Positions 42,715-51,538 of a stretch of DNA of 64,000 bases are shown piece after piece. Under the pieces are notes generated by a model. That model was given only the letters and a program-made list of their open reading frames with translations, had not been told where the DNA came from and did no database searches. Position 1 is the first letter of the stretch. The number at the start of each line of letters is the position of its first letter. This stretch comes from Xanthomonas bromi (lineage in GTDB: Bacteria > Pseudomonadota > Gammaproteobacteria > Xanthomonadales > Xanthomonadaceae), in the NCBI RefSeq assembly GCF_900092025.1, contig NZ_FLTX01000036.1, positions 62,001 through 126,000 of the forward strand, written 5' to 3'. Both the position numbers and the translations under genes were made by a program.

Positions 42715-43419
42715 TCAGCCGCGGCAATTCGGTGGAAGTTGGGTATCGTCGATTTCGGAACTGCAGTGCCAACTGCCGGCATCCGCATCCAGTTCCAGCC
42801 ACAGGGCCTTACCGTCTATTCTGGCCGACCTGGGCGCGTGTATGACGGCTTCGATGCCGCAGTCGCTGCTCTCAAGACGGCCGATGCGGACGCTGCTCAA
42901 CCGCTCGCTCGCGTACTGCTCGGGCGGTTTGAAGCCAGCGTCGCCATTGACCGGGCAGCGGCCTTCTTGCGCTAGAAATTCGGCGATCTGCGGCTTTAAC
43001 GCTGCCAACTCACCGACTGTGTCGGTCAACTTGGCCCGGCCCAGATAAGCGTTGTAAGCCGGCAGCGTAATCGCCGCGAGGATGCCGATGACGCCCACCA
43101 CCACAAAGACGCCCACCACCGCGCCGAGCACTGCAAGCAGCGACCAGCCCGTGCGCGGCTGCGCGACGAACGGATGGACAAGCGGGGGGTGTGCCGCAGG
43201 CGGCAATGGCGGCGGAACCGCGGCCGCACGTACATCAGTGGAAACAGGCGGCCCTAGGGTGTCGGCGCAGGCGGACAGCGGCAACCAGCAGGTCAGCCCT
43301 TCGCGCCAGACCAGCGTATCCAGGGCGATCACGCGATCGCGATACAGGCCCAGCAAGGTGTCGTCGGCCACCGGACCGTGCCGATGGCGGTGGCCATCGA
43401 CGTAATACCAACTGCGCAT
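42715..43419 (-). CDS. GYF_2 domain fused to a type IV pilin-like segment
   Basis: A 234-residue protein. Residues 1-55 are a GYF_2 domain (WYYVDGHRHRHGPVADDTLL, DTLVWREGLTCWLPL). After a Pro-rich linker, residues 93-128 read like the hydrophobic helix of a type IV pilin (VVVGVIGILAAITLPAYNAY). A small domain with cysteines follows (EGRCPVNGDAGF, SDCGI, WHCSSEI, PPNCRG). There is no leader peptidase site at the usual place, so it may not be processed as a pilin. The start at 43419 is chosen over an ATG 36 bases upstream because it begins the GYF_2 domain. Confidence 0.82.
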   Translation of the reverse strand: MRSWYYVDGHRHRHGPVADDTLLGLYRDRVIALDTLVWREGLTCWLPLSACADTLGPPVSTDVRAAAVPPPLPPAAHPPLVHPFVAQPRTGWSLLAVLGAVVGVFVVVGVIGILAAITLPAYNAYLGRAKLTDTVGELAALKPQIAEFLAQEGRCPVNGDAGFKPPEQYASERLSSVRIGRLESSDCGIEAVIHAPRSARIDGKALWLELDADAGSWHCSSEIDDTQLPPNCRG

Positions 43420-43458
43420 CCCCGTCCCCTGCACGCACATCCGTGGCGGCTCCAACGC

Positions 43459-43932
43459 TCAGTGTACGGGTTCAGGCTCGTCCAGGAACATCTGGGTTTC
43501 CATCCAGGCGAAGGCCGCTTCGGCGCCGGGCTGGTTGAACAACACCATCAGCACCACCCACTTGAGGTCGTCCAGATCCAGTTCGTCCTGGTCCAGCGCC
43601 ATGGCCCGGTCCAGCACCAACTCGCGCTGGTCGGCGTCGAGAATGCGGTGTTGCTCAAGGAACAGCAGAAACCCGCGGCAGTCCACATCGAGTTTGTCCA
43701 GCTCCGGCCCGTGATAGATACGCACCGGTCCATCGACGTGCGGGCGCGCGACACTGGGCCGCTGCTCGGAAAGCGCGTCCAGCCAGTCGAAGGCTTTGCT
43801 GATTTCTGCGGGACTGAAGCCGGCCTGGATCAGGCCATTTTGAAGCGAGTCACGGTCACGGACCAGGTCCGCGTCTTCGCTGAAATAATGTTCAAACAGG
43901 TACAGCAGTACATCAAGAATGCTCTCTTTCAT
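43459..43932 (-). CDS. smg: Smg family protein (DUF494)
   Basis: A 157-residue acidic protein, starting [20 protein letters not shown], the characteristic N-terminus of Smg/DUF494. Other matching segments are [12 protein letters not shown] and [20 protein letters not shown]. The molecular function is not known; the gene sits between dprA and topA/tsaC in many gammaproteobacteria. Here two GYF_2 genes separate it from topA. It starts 42 bases after dprA and is probably in the same transcript. Confidence 0.94.
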   Translation of the reverse strand: MKESILDVLLYLFEHYFSEDADLVRDRDSLQNGLIQAGFSPAEISKAFDWLDALSEQRPSVARPHVDGPVRIYHGPELDKLDVDCRGFLLFLEQHRILDADQRELVLDRAMALDQDELDLDDLKWVVLMVLFNQPGAEAAFAWMETQMFLDEPEPVH

Positions 43933-43974
43933 TGCCCTCGGCCTGCGTCGCGCGACGCTGTGGAGGTGAAGAAA

Positions 43975-45120
43975 CTAAGGATTGCGGGTATAGCGACCGT
44001 GCTCGGTGACCACGTCTCCCTCGAGTTCCATGATGAGCAGCATGGAGGACAGCGCGGCGGCCGTCAATCCGGTGCGCTGCACCAATGCATCCATAGGGGT
44101 TGGGTCGTGGCCCAGCGCTTGCCACAAGCGCTGGTAGTCGGGATCGGAGCGGGCAGAACCAGCGCCAGCGCTGGTCTTTGCCTTCCTGGGCAACTCAGCG
44201 GGGGCGGCCAGGCGTTCGCGCAAGGCGCTGGCTAATTCGCCAGACAGTTGGCCCAGCCCCTCGATGACCTGGGTGGGTTCCTGCGCCAGTGTGGCGCCTT
44301 GCCGGATCAGGTGATGGCAGCCACGCGCGAGCGGATTGTGCAGCGAGCCGGGCAGAGCGAACACCTCGCGCCCGGCGTCTGCCGCCAGCCGGGCGGTGAT
44401 CAGCGCCCCCGAGCGCATCGCCGCTTCGACCACCAGCGTCCCCAGTGCCAGCCCGGCGATGATGCGGTTGCGCGCCGGGAAGTGCGCTGCGACCGCGGCG
44501 GTGCCCGGCAGGTATTCGCTGACCACCGCGCCGCGTTCGGCGATGCGATCGCGCAAACCTTGGTGCCGCTCGGGATAGGCAACATCGGTGCCGGTGCCGA
44601 CCACCGCCACGGTGATGCCATCGCGCTGGGCCAGTGCGGCCTCATGCGCGATCGCATCCACGCCTGCGGCCATGCCGCTGATGATGCTCAGCCCGGCGCT
44701 GGCCAGACTGGAGGCGAATGCGCGGCTGTGGTCGCGGCCGCCAGCAGTGGCCGAGCGGCTGCCGACCACCGCCACGCCAGGGTGCCAGAGCGCATTGGGG
44801 TCGCCGTCCACGAACAAGGCCATCGGCGGATTGGCGATGTGCCGCAGCAGCGTCGGGTAATCCGGATCGTGCCAGCCGATCAGGTGGTGTCCCGGGTGTT
44901 CGCACCAACGCAGTGCGGTGTCCAGCGCATGCGGGTCAGGGCTTTGCAAGAGCGCCGATTGCAGCGCGTCGCAACCGGCAGAGCGCCACGCCTCGGGCCC
45001 GGCTCTCAGCATCTCGGATGCTGACCCGAACGAGGTCAGCAGCTTTCGCCGCGGCGGGCTGCGGCCGCCTGCCAGTAGCAGGATCAGGAATGCGCGCACA
45101 TCGGGAGCGGTCAGGGCCAT
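43975..45120 (-). CDS. dprA: DNA processing protein DprA (Smf)
   Basis: Loads RecA on incoming single-stranded DNA during natural transformation. The 381-residue protein has a small N-terminal SAM-like region and the Rossmann-like domain with VAVVGSRSATAGGRDHSR, SGMAAGVDAIAHEAAL, VAVVGTGTDVAYPERHQ, FPARNRIIAGL and VVEAAMRSGALITARLA. A C-terminal winged-helix-like part ends with MELEGDVVTEHGRYTRNP. The ATG at 45120 starts MALTAPDVRAFLILLLAGG. It lies downstream of the LysM gene and upstream of smg. Confidence 0.96.
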   Translation of the reverse strand: MALTAPDVRAFLILLLAGGRSPPRRKLLTSFGSASEMLRAGPEAWRSAGCDALQSALLQSPDPHALDTALRWCEHPGHHLIGWHDPDYPTLLRHIANPPMALFVDGDPNALWHPGVAVVGSRSATAGGRDHSRAFASSLASAGLSIISGMAAGVDAIAHEAALAQRDGITVAVVGTGTDVAYPERHQGLRDRIAERGAVVSEYLPGTAAVAAHFPARNRIIAGLALGTLVVEAAMRSGALITARLAADAGREVFALPGSLHNPLARGCHHLIRQGATLAQEPTQVIEGLGQLSGELASALRERLAAPAELPRKAKTSAGAGSARSDPDYQRLWQALGHDPTPMDALVQRTGLTAAALSSMLLIMELEGDVVTEHGRYTRNP

Positions 45121-45144
45121 GCATCCAGGCTAGATCGCAAACGA

Positions 45145-45168
45145 CGACGGCGCCCTCGGGCGCCGTCG
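45145..45168 (-). terminator. Terminator-like hairpin between the LysM gene and dprA
   Basis: A perfect 11-bp stem, CGACGGCGCCC with its complement, surrounds a 2-base loop; on the minus strand TCGTTTGCG follows. It lies just after the LysM stop and may limit read-through into dprA. Confidence 0.6.
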
Positions 45169-45191
45169 CGGTGATGCATCGGAACTTTCGC

Positions 45192-46328
45192 TTACTGCGC
45201 GTCAGGATGCTTGACGAAATAGCCCAGGCCGGTCGGCTTGACGCTTTCCATCACCAGCGCATAGCTGACCTTGTCGAAGGTGCGGAACACCATCGCATGC
45301 GAGGCATATTCATCGGGCAGGCCGACAGTGGAGCCGGATGGGCCGCCGAAATCGTCGTCGGTGCGCGAGAAGCGCGAATGCTTCACGCGGTCGCTGACGG
45401 TGCGGCCCTTGCGCCAGATCGAGAACACCGTGCCGTTGTTGATGCCTTCGCGCGCGCCGCCTGAAATGGCGATCACATCGCGGCTACCGCCCACGATGAA
45501 GGCGTCGGAAATGGCCAGCACGCGCAATTCGGTCTGCAGCGCCCGTTCGGACGGCGGATGCGGGATGAACTGCAGATCGTACGGCTGCGCTTCCACTGCC
45601 ACGATCCGGTCGCCGGCGCGCACTTCGCGGCCGCTGTCCTGCAGCAGCAAGGTCGCCGCCTTGGAGTTGCCGCCCGCTGCGCTGCGGGTGATGGTGCCGA
45701 CGTTGACCTGCGCCATCTCGTAGCCGAGGAATTCACGGCGCGTGCTCGGCGCAATGAAGTTCTTCCAGATGGTGCCGGAGCCAGCGGTAATGTTGCCCGC
45801 CATATCCAGGTCTTCGTTGTGCTTGGGCAGGCTGAACTTCACGGTCGGGCGTACCACCGCAAAGCGCTGACCCGGCCGTGCGTTTTCCAGCCCGACCACA
45901 TAGGCGACCTGCCCGGTGGTGGCACGCGAGCGACCGCCTTCCAGGCCGACCACGTAGGGCAGTTCATCGAAGTCTTCGACCACGCGCAGGTTTTTCAGGA
46001 ACGGCTCGACATCGGCCAGCGGAATCGCGTTGATTGGCGCTTCCTGGCGCGGACCGGGCTGGATCGTGCCTTTCCCCACGCGGTCCAGATAGGCCAGGCT
46101 GATCACGTCACCCGGATAGATCAGGTGCGGATTCTGGATCTGCGGATTGGCCTGCCAGATTTCCGGCCACAGCCACGGTTTTTGCAGGAAACGCCCAGCG
46201 ATATCCCACAAGGTATCGCCCTTGCGGACCACGTAGGTGTCTGGATGCTCGCCCACCGCTTGCGCGGCAGCGTAGGTCGCGACGGTCAGCATCGCCGCAG
46301 CGACGACCGTACGAAGTCGGTTCAACAT
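45192..46328 (-). CDS. LysM peptidoglycan-binding domain protein
   Basis: A 378-residue exported protein. A signal peptide (MLNRLRTVVAAAMLTVATYA, AAQ) precedes one LysM domain (YVVRKGDTLWDIAGRFLQKP to NPHLIYPGDVISL), which binds peptidoglycan. The remaining 280 residues resemble the conserved protein found next to dprA in Xanthomonadaceae, with ADVEPFLKNLRVVEDFDELP and NNGTVFSIWRKG. It has no catalytic motif, so a structural or anchoring role in the envelope is likely. The start at 46328 is chosen for the signal peptide. It is divergent from def. Confidence 0.9.
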   Translation of the reverse strand: MLNRLRTVVAAAMLTVATYAAAQAVGEHPDTYVVRKGDTLWDIAGRFLQKPWLWPEIWQANPQIQNPHLIYPGDVISLAYLDRVGKGTIQPGPRQEAPINAIPLADVEPFLKNLRVVEDFDELPYVVGLEGGRSRATTGQVAYVVGLENARPGQRFAVVRPTVKFSLPKHNEDLDMAGNITAGSGTIWKNFIAPSTRREFLGYEMAQVNVGTITRSAAGGNSKAATLLLQDSGREVRAGDRIVAVEAQPYDLQFIPHPPSERALQTELRVLAISDAFIVGGSRDVIAISGGAREGINNGTVFSIWRKGRTVSDRVKHSRFSRTDDDFGGPSGSTVGLPDEYASHAMVFRTFDKVSYALVMESVKPTGLGYFVKHPDAQ

Positions 46329-46459
46329 GAGTGCCTTCTTGCCTGATTCCCCAACAGGTCCGCGCACTATAGTCCAGAAACCGGGGCGCCACGCAAGCAT
46401 TGCGCTAGAATGAGATCGTCTTGCCGGCGCCGCGCCGGTGTTCCCAGACGGGTAATCCC

Positions 46460-46972
46460 ATGGCTTTGCTCCCTATTCTTGAGTTTCCCGACCCGCGGCT
46501 GCGTACCAAGGCCGTGCCGGTCGATGCTGCCGAGCTCATCAGTGCGGCGTTCCAGACGCTGCTGGATGACATGTTCCAGACCATGTACGAGGCGCCCGGC
46601 ATCGGCCTGGCTGCCAGTCAGGTGGACGTGCACAAGCGTTTCATGGTGATCGACGTCAGCGAGGAGAAAAATCTGCCGCAGGTATTCGTCAACCCGGAAA
46701 TCGTGAGCAAGCAGGGCGAGCAGCTGTATCAGGAAGGCTGTCTGTCGGTGCCCGGCATTTACGCCGATGTCAGCCGCGCCGATGCGATCACGGTGCGTTA
46801 TCTCGACCGCCAGGGCCAGGCGCAGGAACTGCACACCGATGGGCTGCTGGCCGTGTGCATCCAGCACGAGATGGACCATCTGGACGGCAAGCTGTTCGTG
46901 GATTATCTCTCGCCGCTCAAGCGCGAAATGGTGCGCAAGAAGCTGGCCAAACAGCGCAAGCATGTGGCTTGA
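46460..46972 (+). CDS. def: Peptide deformylase
   Basis: Removes the formyl group from the first methionine of new proteins. The 170-residue metalloenzyme has all three motifs: [22 protein letters not shown] and [16 protein letters not shown]. The start [20 protein letters not shown] is standard. It is divergent from the LysM gene and followed after nearly 400 bp by fmt, its usual immediate partner. The gene is intact. Confidence 0.97.
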   Translation: MALLPILEFPDPRLRTKAVPVDAAELISAAFQTLLDDMFQTMYEAPGIGLAASQVDVHKRFMVIDVSEEKNLPQVFVNPEIVSKQGEQLYQEGCLSVPGIYADVSRADAITVRYLDRQGQAQELHTDGLLAVCIQHEMDHLDGKLFVDYLSPLKREMVRKKLAKQRKHVA

Positions 46973-47368
46973 GGGCGGGGATTGGGGAGTTGTGATTCGG
47001 GATTGGCAAAAGCGGGGTCTTGCTGGTCTTTGAGTCTGCTGTTTCAGATCTTCGGGCGCGGATCCTGGTGTGATCTGTTTGCTGGCGTGAGTTGTCGAAT
47101 CGCCATTGCCCCAGTCCGCGTGCGCAGCGCCTTGAAACTCGGGATGCGGGATTGGATAAGCCGCTGTCCGTCGCGGCTATCGAATTGCTGTTTGCAACTC
47201 CTGTTTTTTCACCGCGCCTATTGATGCTGGGCAATGCCGCTTTCGGCGCTGGTCGCCAAATCTGCCCGCGCAACTGTCCACCCCATCTATCAGTTCCACG
47301 CCGCCACCGTCCCGGCCAGTACATCCGCCGTTGCCAATCCCCACTCCCTACTCCCAAATTCCAGCCTT
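46973..47368. repeat. def-fmt spacer with GGGATTGG-type repeats
   Basis: Starting at the def stop, 46973-47006 reads as a run containing GGGGATTGGGGAG and TCGGGATTGG. Related motifs recur at about 47137-47155 (CTCGGGATGCGGGATTGG) and, inverted, near 47335-47360. Nearly the same sequence follows the stop of the small gene at 63202. This spacer holds no supported gene; it probably is a site of dispersed repeats. Confidence 0.6.
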
Positions 47369-48292
47369 ATGAGAATCATCTTTGCCGGTACGCCGGATTT
47401 CGCTGTCGCTTCGTTGCGTGCCGCCGCGCAGCGGCATGAGGTGGTGGCGGTGTACACCCAGCCGGATCGGCCTGCCGGGCGCGGTCGCGGGTTGACGCCG
47501 TCGCCGGTCAAGCTGGAGGCGACTGCGCGCGGCATTCCGGTATTCCAGCCGCCGACGTTGCGGTCGCCTGAAGCGTTGGCGACGCTGCGCTCGCTCGATG
47601 CGGACCTGATGGTGGTGGTGGCTTACGGGCTGATCCTGCCCAAGGCAGTGCTGGCCGCACCGACCCACGGCTGCTGGAACGTGCATGCCTCGCTGCTGCC
47701 GCGCTGGCGCGGCGCGGCGCCGATCCAGCGCGCGATCGAGGCCGGCGATACCGAAACAGGCGTCTGCCTGATGCAGATGGAAGCCGGGTTGGATACCGGC
47801 CCGGTACTGCTGTCGCAGCGTATCGAGATCGGCGAGCAGGAAACCGGCGGCCAGTTGCATGACCGTCTGGCGGCGCTGGGTGCGCAGGTGCTGTCCGATG
47901 GCCTGGGGTTGCTGCGCGCCGGGATCCGTCCGGTGGCGCAACCGCAGCCGGCCGAAGGCGTCACCTATGCGCACAAGCTGGACAAGGCGCAGGCACGCCT
48001 GGATTGGGCGCAGTCGGCGCAGGAACTGGCGCGGCGCGTGCGCGCGTTCAACCCGTGGCCGGTCGCCGAGGCGATCCTGGCGGGTGAGCGCGTGCGCCTG
48101 CATGGCGCCGTGGCGCTGGAACTGGCCCATCAGCAGCCGCCAGGGACCCTGCTGGCGGCCAGCAAGCAGGGCATCGATATCGCCTGCGGTCAGGGTGCGC
48201 TGCGGGTGCGGGTGCTCCAGCGCGCGGGTGGCAAGGCGATCACCGCCGCCGATTACCTCAACGCGCGGCGCGACCTGCCGGCGCTGCGCTGA
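47369..48292 (+). CDS. fmt: Methionyl-tRNA formyltransferase
   Basis: Formylates the initiator Met-tRNA. The 307-residue protein has the N-terminal formyltransferase domain with [40 protein letters not shown], the catalytic [16 protein letters not shown] (N-x-H-S region WNVHASLLP) and [13 protein letters not shown]. The C-terminal domain has [14 protein letters not shown] and FNPWPVAEA. The ATG at 47369 begins [16 protein letters not shown]. Its stop overlaps the rsmB start by one base (TGATG), so they are translationally linked. Confidence 0.97.
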   Translation: MRIIFAGTPDFAVASLRAAAQRHEVVAVYTQPDRPAGRGRGLTPSPVKLEATARGIPVFQPPTLRSPEALATLRSLDADLMVVVAYGLILPKAVLAAPTHGCWNVHASLLPRWRGAAPIQRAIEAGDTETGVCLMQMEAGLDTGPVLLSQRIEIGEQETGGQLHDRLAALGAQVLSDGLGLLRAGIRPVAQPQPAEGVTYAHKLDKAQARLDWAQSAQELARRVRAFNPWPVAEAILAGERVRLHGAVALELAHQQPPGTLLAASKQGIDIACGQGALRVRVLQRAGGKAITAADYLNARRDLPALR

Positions 48293-49602
48293 TGTCGGTC
48301 GATACCGCAACTGCCGGGGTCGCCTCGCGTCTGGCAGCCGCACACGTGCTGACGGCGGTGTTCGATCAGGGCCGCTCGTTGAAAGCCGAACTGGCCGCGA
48401 CCTTGCCCGGCATCGGCGATCCGCGCGACCGCGCACTGGTAGAGGCGATCTGTTTTGCGGTCATCCGCCGTCGTCCCGCGTATGACGTCGCGTTGCGGCA
48501 ATGGCTGGAACGTCCGCTGCCGCCGCGCGATGCCGAACTCAAGGCGCTGCTGATGGTCGGTTTTGCCCAACTCGACGTGCTGCAACTTCCCGCGCATGCG
48601 GCGTTGTCGGCCACCGTGGATGCCTGCCGCGCACTGGGCCGGCCACGCCAGGCCGGCATGGTCAACGCGATCTTGCGGCGCGCCCAGCGCGAGGGGTTTC
48701 CGGCGGTGGCCGACGATGCCGGCTGGCCGTCGTGGCTGCGCAAGCAGCTGCGTGCGGACTGGGGCGAGCGCGCCGAGGCCATCTTCGTGGCGAGTGCGCA
48801 GATGGCGCCGATGTGGCTGCGTGTGCAGCGTTCACGCGTCGACCCGGCGGCCTATGTCGCACGATTGGCCGAACTGGGCATCTCCGCGCACACCGATGCG
48901 GTGTTGCCGGACGCGGTGCGCCTGCACAGCGCAGTGCCGGTGAGCCAGTTGCCGGGCTTTGCCGAAGGCGATGTGTCGGTGCAGGACGGCGCTGCGCAGC
49001 AGGTGGCCGATGCGCTGACCCTGGCGCCGGTCGCTCGCGTGCTCGATGCCTGCGCCGCGCCTGGCGGCAAGGCGGCGCATCTGCTGGAGCGCCATCCTGC
49101 GCTGCAGCTCACCGCGTTGGATGTGGATGCGCGCCGCCTGGAGCGCGTGCAGCAGACCTTGCAGCGCACGGTGCCAAACGCACGGGTCGCGTTGCATGCG
49201 GCCGACGCCGCCGACACGGAGGCGTGGTGGGACGGACAGCCGTTCGATGCGGTGCTGCTGGACGCGCCCTGTTCGGCCACCGGCGTGGTGCGGCGTCAGC
49301 CGGATGTGCTGTTGCACCGGCGTGCCGACGATATCGATGCGCTATGCGCGCTGCAGGCGCGGCTGCTGGATGCGACCTGGCGCACGCTGCGCCCAGGCGG
49401 ACAGTTGCTGTACACCACCTGCTCACTGTTGGCGCGTGAGAACCAGGCGCAGGTGGAGGCATTCCTGCAACGCACGTCCGACGCACAGGCGCAGCCCTTG
49501 GGTGCGCAGTTCGGGCATGCGGCCGGCTCCGGGCGTCAGCGGTTTCCCGGCGAGCAGCACTGCGACGGATTTTTTTACGCGCTTTTGCTAAAAGCCTCCT
49601 GA
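48292..49602 (+). CDS. rsmB: 16S rRNA m5C967 methyltransferase RsmB
   Basis: Methylates cytosine 967 of 16S rRNA. The 436-residue protein has an N-terminal NusB-like RNA-binding domain (residues about 1-150) and a SAM-dependent methyltransferase domain. That domain has [35 protein letters not shown] (catalytic PC motif) and [20 protein letters not shown] (second cysteine). It overlaps the fmt stop by one base. The order def-fmt-rsmB is conserved in proteobacteria. Confidence 0.96.
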   Translation: MSVDTATAGVASRLAAAHVLTAVFDQGRSLKAELAATLPGIGDPRDRALVEAICFAVIRRRPAYDVALRQWLERPLPPRDAELKALLMVGFAQLDVLQLPAHAALSATVDACRALGRPRQAGMVNAILRRAQREGFPAVADDAGWPSWLRKQLRADWGERAEAIFVASAQMAPMWLRVQRSRVDPAAYVARLAELGISAHTDAVLPDAVRLHSAVPVSQLPGFAEGDVSVQDGAAQQVADALTLAPVARVLDACAAPGGKAAHLLERHPALQLTALDVDARRLERVQQTLQRTVPNARVALHAADAADTEAWWDGQPFDAVLLDAPCSATGVVRRQPDVLLHRRADDIDALCALQARLLDATWRTLRPGGQLLYTTCSLLARENQAQVEAFLQRTSDAQAQPLGAQFGHAAGSGRQRFPGEQHCDGFFYALLLKAS

Positions 49603-49652
49603 TCGCGCGCTGCGTGCAGCGCTCCACCCTCCGCGTCCGACTGCCGTCCGAT

Positions 49653-51374
49653 ATGCTCAAGAACCGCGCTTCCACCGATGTCTGGCTGCTGGCCATCACC
49701 GCCGTGCTGGTGATCGGCGCCGGCCTGGGCCTGCGCGACCCCTGGCCGGCGGACGAACCGCGCTTCGCGCTGGTCGCCAAGCAGATGGTGTTGAGCGGCG
49801 ATTGGTTGTTCCCGCATCGCGGCAACGAGCTGTATTCGGACAAGCCGCCGATGCTGATGTGGCTGCAGGCTTTCTTCTACACGCTGCTGGGCAACTGGCG
49901 GGTGGCGTTCCTGCTGCCGTCGTTGCTGGCCGCGCTGGGCACGTTGGCCTGCGTCTACGATCTGGGGCGGCGGCTGTGGACCCGGCGCGTCGGCGTCTAT
50001 GCGGGCTGGATGCTGCTGTTCACGCTGCACTTCACCTTCCAGGCCAAGAAGGCGCAGATCGACCCGCTGGTGGTGTTCTGGATCACCCTGGCCAATTACG
50101 GATTGCTGCGGCATCTGTTGATGGGGCCGGCCTGGCGCTGGTGGACGCTGGGCTGGTTCGCCGCCGGATTGGGTGTGATCACCAAGGGCGTGGGCATCAT
50201 CGCGCTGCTGATGCTGATCCCGGCCGGCATTGCCGCGGCCCGTGGCTGGCCGGGCGTGCGCGTGCATGTGCGCGACCGGCGCTTCTGGCTGGGGCCGCTG
50301 TTCTTCTTCGTGGCGATCCTGTTGTGGTTCGTGCCGATGATGGTGACCGCGCTCACCGCCGGCCAGCCGGAATACCGCGTGTATCTCAACGACATCCTGT
50401 TGCGCCAGACCGCCAAGCGCTACGCCAGCTCCTGGGATCATGCGCAGCCGGTGTGGTACCACCTGCAAAGCATGGCCACGATGTGGCTGCCGACCATCCT
50501 GCTGCTGCCGTGGGCGATCCCCGCGTGGCGGCGCCGGCTCAAGCGGCGCGATCCGCGCTATCTGTTGCCGCTGGCGTGGTGGCTGCTGGTGCTGGTGTTC
50601 TTCACCATTCCCAGCGGCAAGCGCGACGTCTACATCCTGCCGGCGCTGCCGATGTTCTGCCTGGCGCTGGCGCCGTTGGTGCCCGGGCTGCTGCGCCGGG
50701 CCGGTGTGCAGCGGCTGCTGTTCGGTTTCTGCCTGTTGCTGGCAGTGGTGTTCAGCGCTGGTGGTTTGGCGATGCTGGTCGGCCATCCGGGCTTCGAGCA
50801 GAAGATCATGGACAGCCGCGGGGTCGGCAGCGAAGCCACCGACCCGCTGGGCTGGCTGCTGCTGGCGGTGGGGACCTGGGGCATCGCCAGCCTGTTGCTG
50901 CTGCGCGCGCGCCGCTCCGCGTTCGCGGTGGTCTCACTACTCGGTGCGTGGTGGGTGGCGTTCGGGCTGGTCTGCTATCCGATTTTCAACGATTCCAGTT
51001 CGTCCGGCGCGGTGATGCGCGAGGCCGGGCGTCGCATCGGCCCGGATGCGCAACTCGGGCTGGTGGCATGGAAGGAACAGAACCTGCTGATGGCCGACCG
51101 CCCGGCGCAGACCTTCGGCTTCAAGGTGCCATGGGAAACTCAATTGCAGCGTGGCGTGGTCTGGCAGGAAGAACACCCCGGCCAGCGCTGGCTGATGGCG
51201 CAGGAGACCGCATTGCTGGCCTGCGTGGATCGCAGCCGCAGCCAGTTGGTGGGCGTGGCCAACCGCCGGCGCTGGTGGTTGGTGCCGGCCGATGCGGTGC
51301 GCGGCGACTGCGTGGCCAGCTCCAGCGAACGCGCGGTGGAAGCGAAGGAGCAGGGCAACCTGGACACCGAATGA
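49653..51374 (+). CDS. PMT/ArnT-family glycosyltransferase
   Basis: A 573-residue inner-membrane protein with 11 or more hydrophobic segments. The N-terminal part matches PMT-type, ArnT-like glycosyltransferases that use lipid-linked sugars: LRDPWPADEPRFALVAKQM (the DE motif needed for activity), GNELYSDKPPMLMWLQAFFY and LPSGKRDVY-like IPSGKRDVYILPALPMFCL. ArnT itself adds aminoarabinose to lipid A; the sugar here is unknown. The ATG at 49653 is chosen; a GTG 39 bases upstream is possible. It lies 50 bases after rsmB and before the O-antigen-ligase-like gene. Confidence 0.86.
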   Translation: MLKNRASTDVWLLAITAVLVIGAGLGLRDPWPADEPRFALVAKQMVLSGDWLFPHRGNELYSDKPPMLMWLQAFFYTLLGNWRVAFLLPSLLAALGTLACVYDLGRRLWTRRVGVYAGWMLLFTLHFTFQAKKAQIDPLVVFWITLANYGLLRHLLMGPAWRWWTLGWFAAGLGVITKGVGIIALLMLIPAGIAAARGWPGVRVHVRDRRFWLGPLFFFVAILLWFVPMMVTALTAGQPEYRVYLNDILLRQTAKRYASSWDHAQPVWYHLQSMATMWLPTILLLPWAIPAWRRRLKRRDPRYLLPLAWWLLVLVFFTIPSGKRDVYILPALPMFCLALAPLVPGLLRRAGVQRLLFGFCLLLAVVFSAGGLAMLVGHPGFEQKIMDSRGVGSEATDPLGWLLLAVGTWGIASLLLLRARRSAFAVVSLLGAWWVAFGLVCYPIFNDSSSSGAVMREAGRRIGPDAQLGLVAWKEQNLLMADRPAQTFGFKVPWETQLQRGVVWQEEHPGQRWLMAQETALLACVDRSRSQLVGVANRRRWWLVPADAVRGDCVASSSERAVEAKEQGNLDTE

Positions 51375-51538
51375 GCCAGCGCGCCCCACAGTCACGCCCA
51401 CATGCCAGGCGCCATTGGTGCGGCGTCCATGCCGCTGTCAGCGGCTGTCTAGCAGGGATTCATGCGTCGCATCGTTAGCTTGGTCGGCGTTGCCGACGTC
51501 CGGCCACTGCGTTGCCACCCTTTTTCACCGATCTCTAG

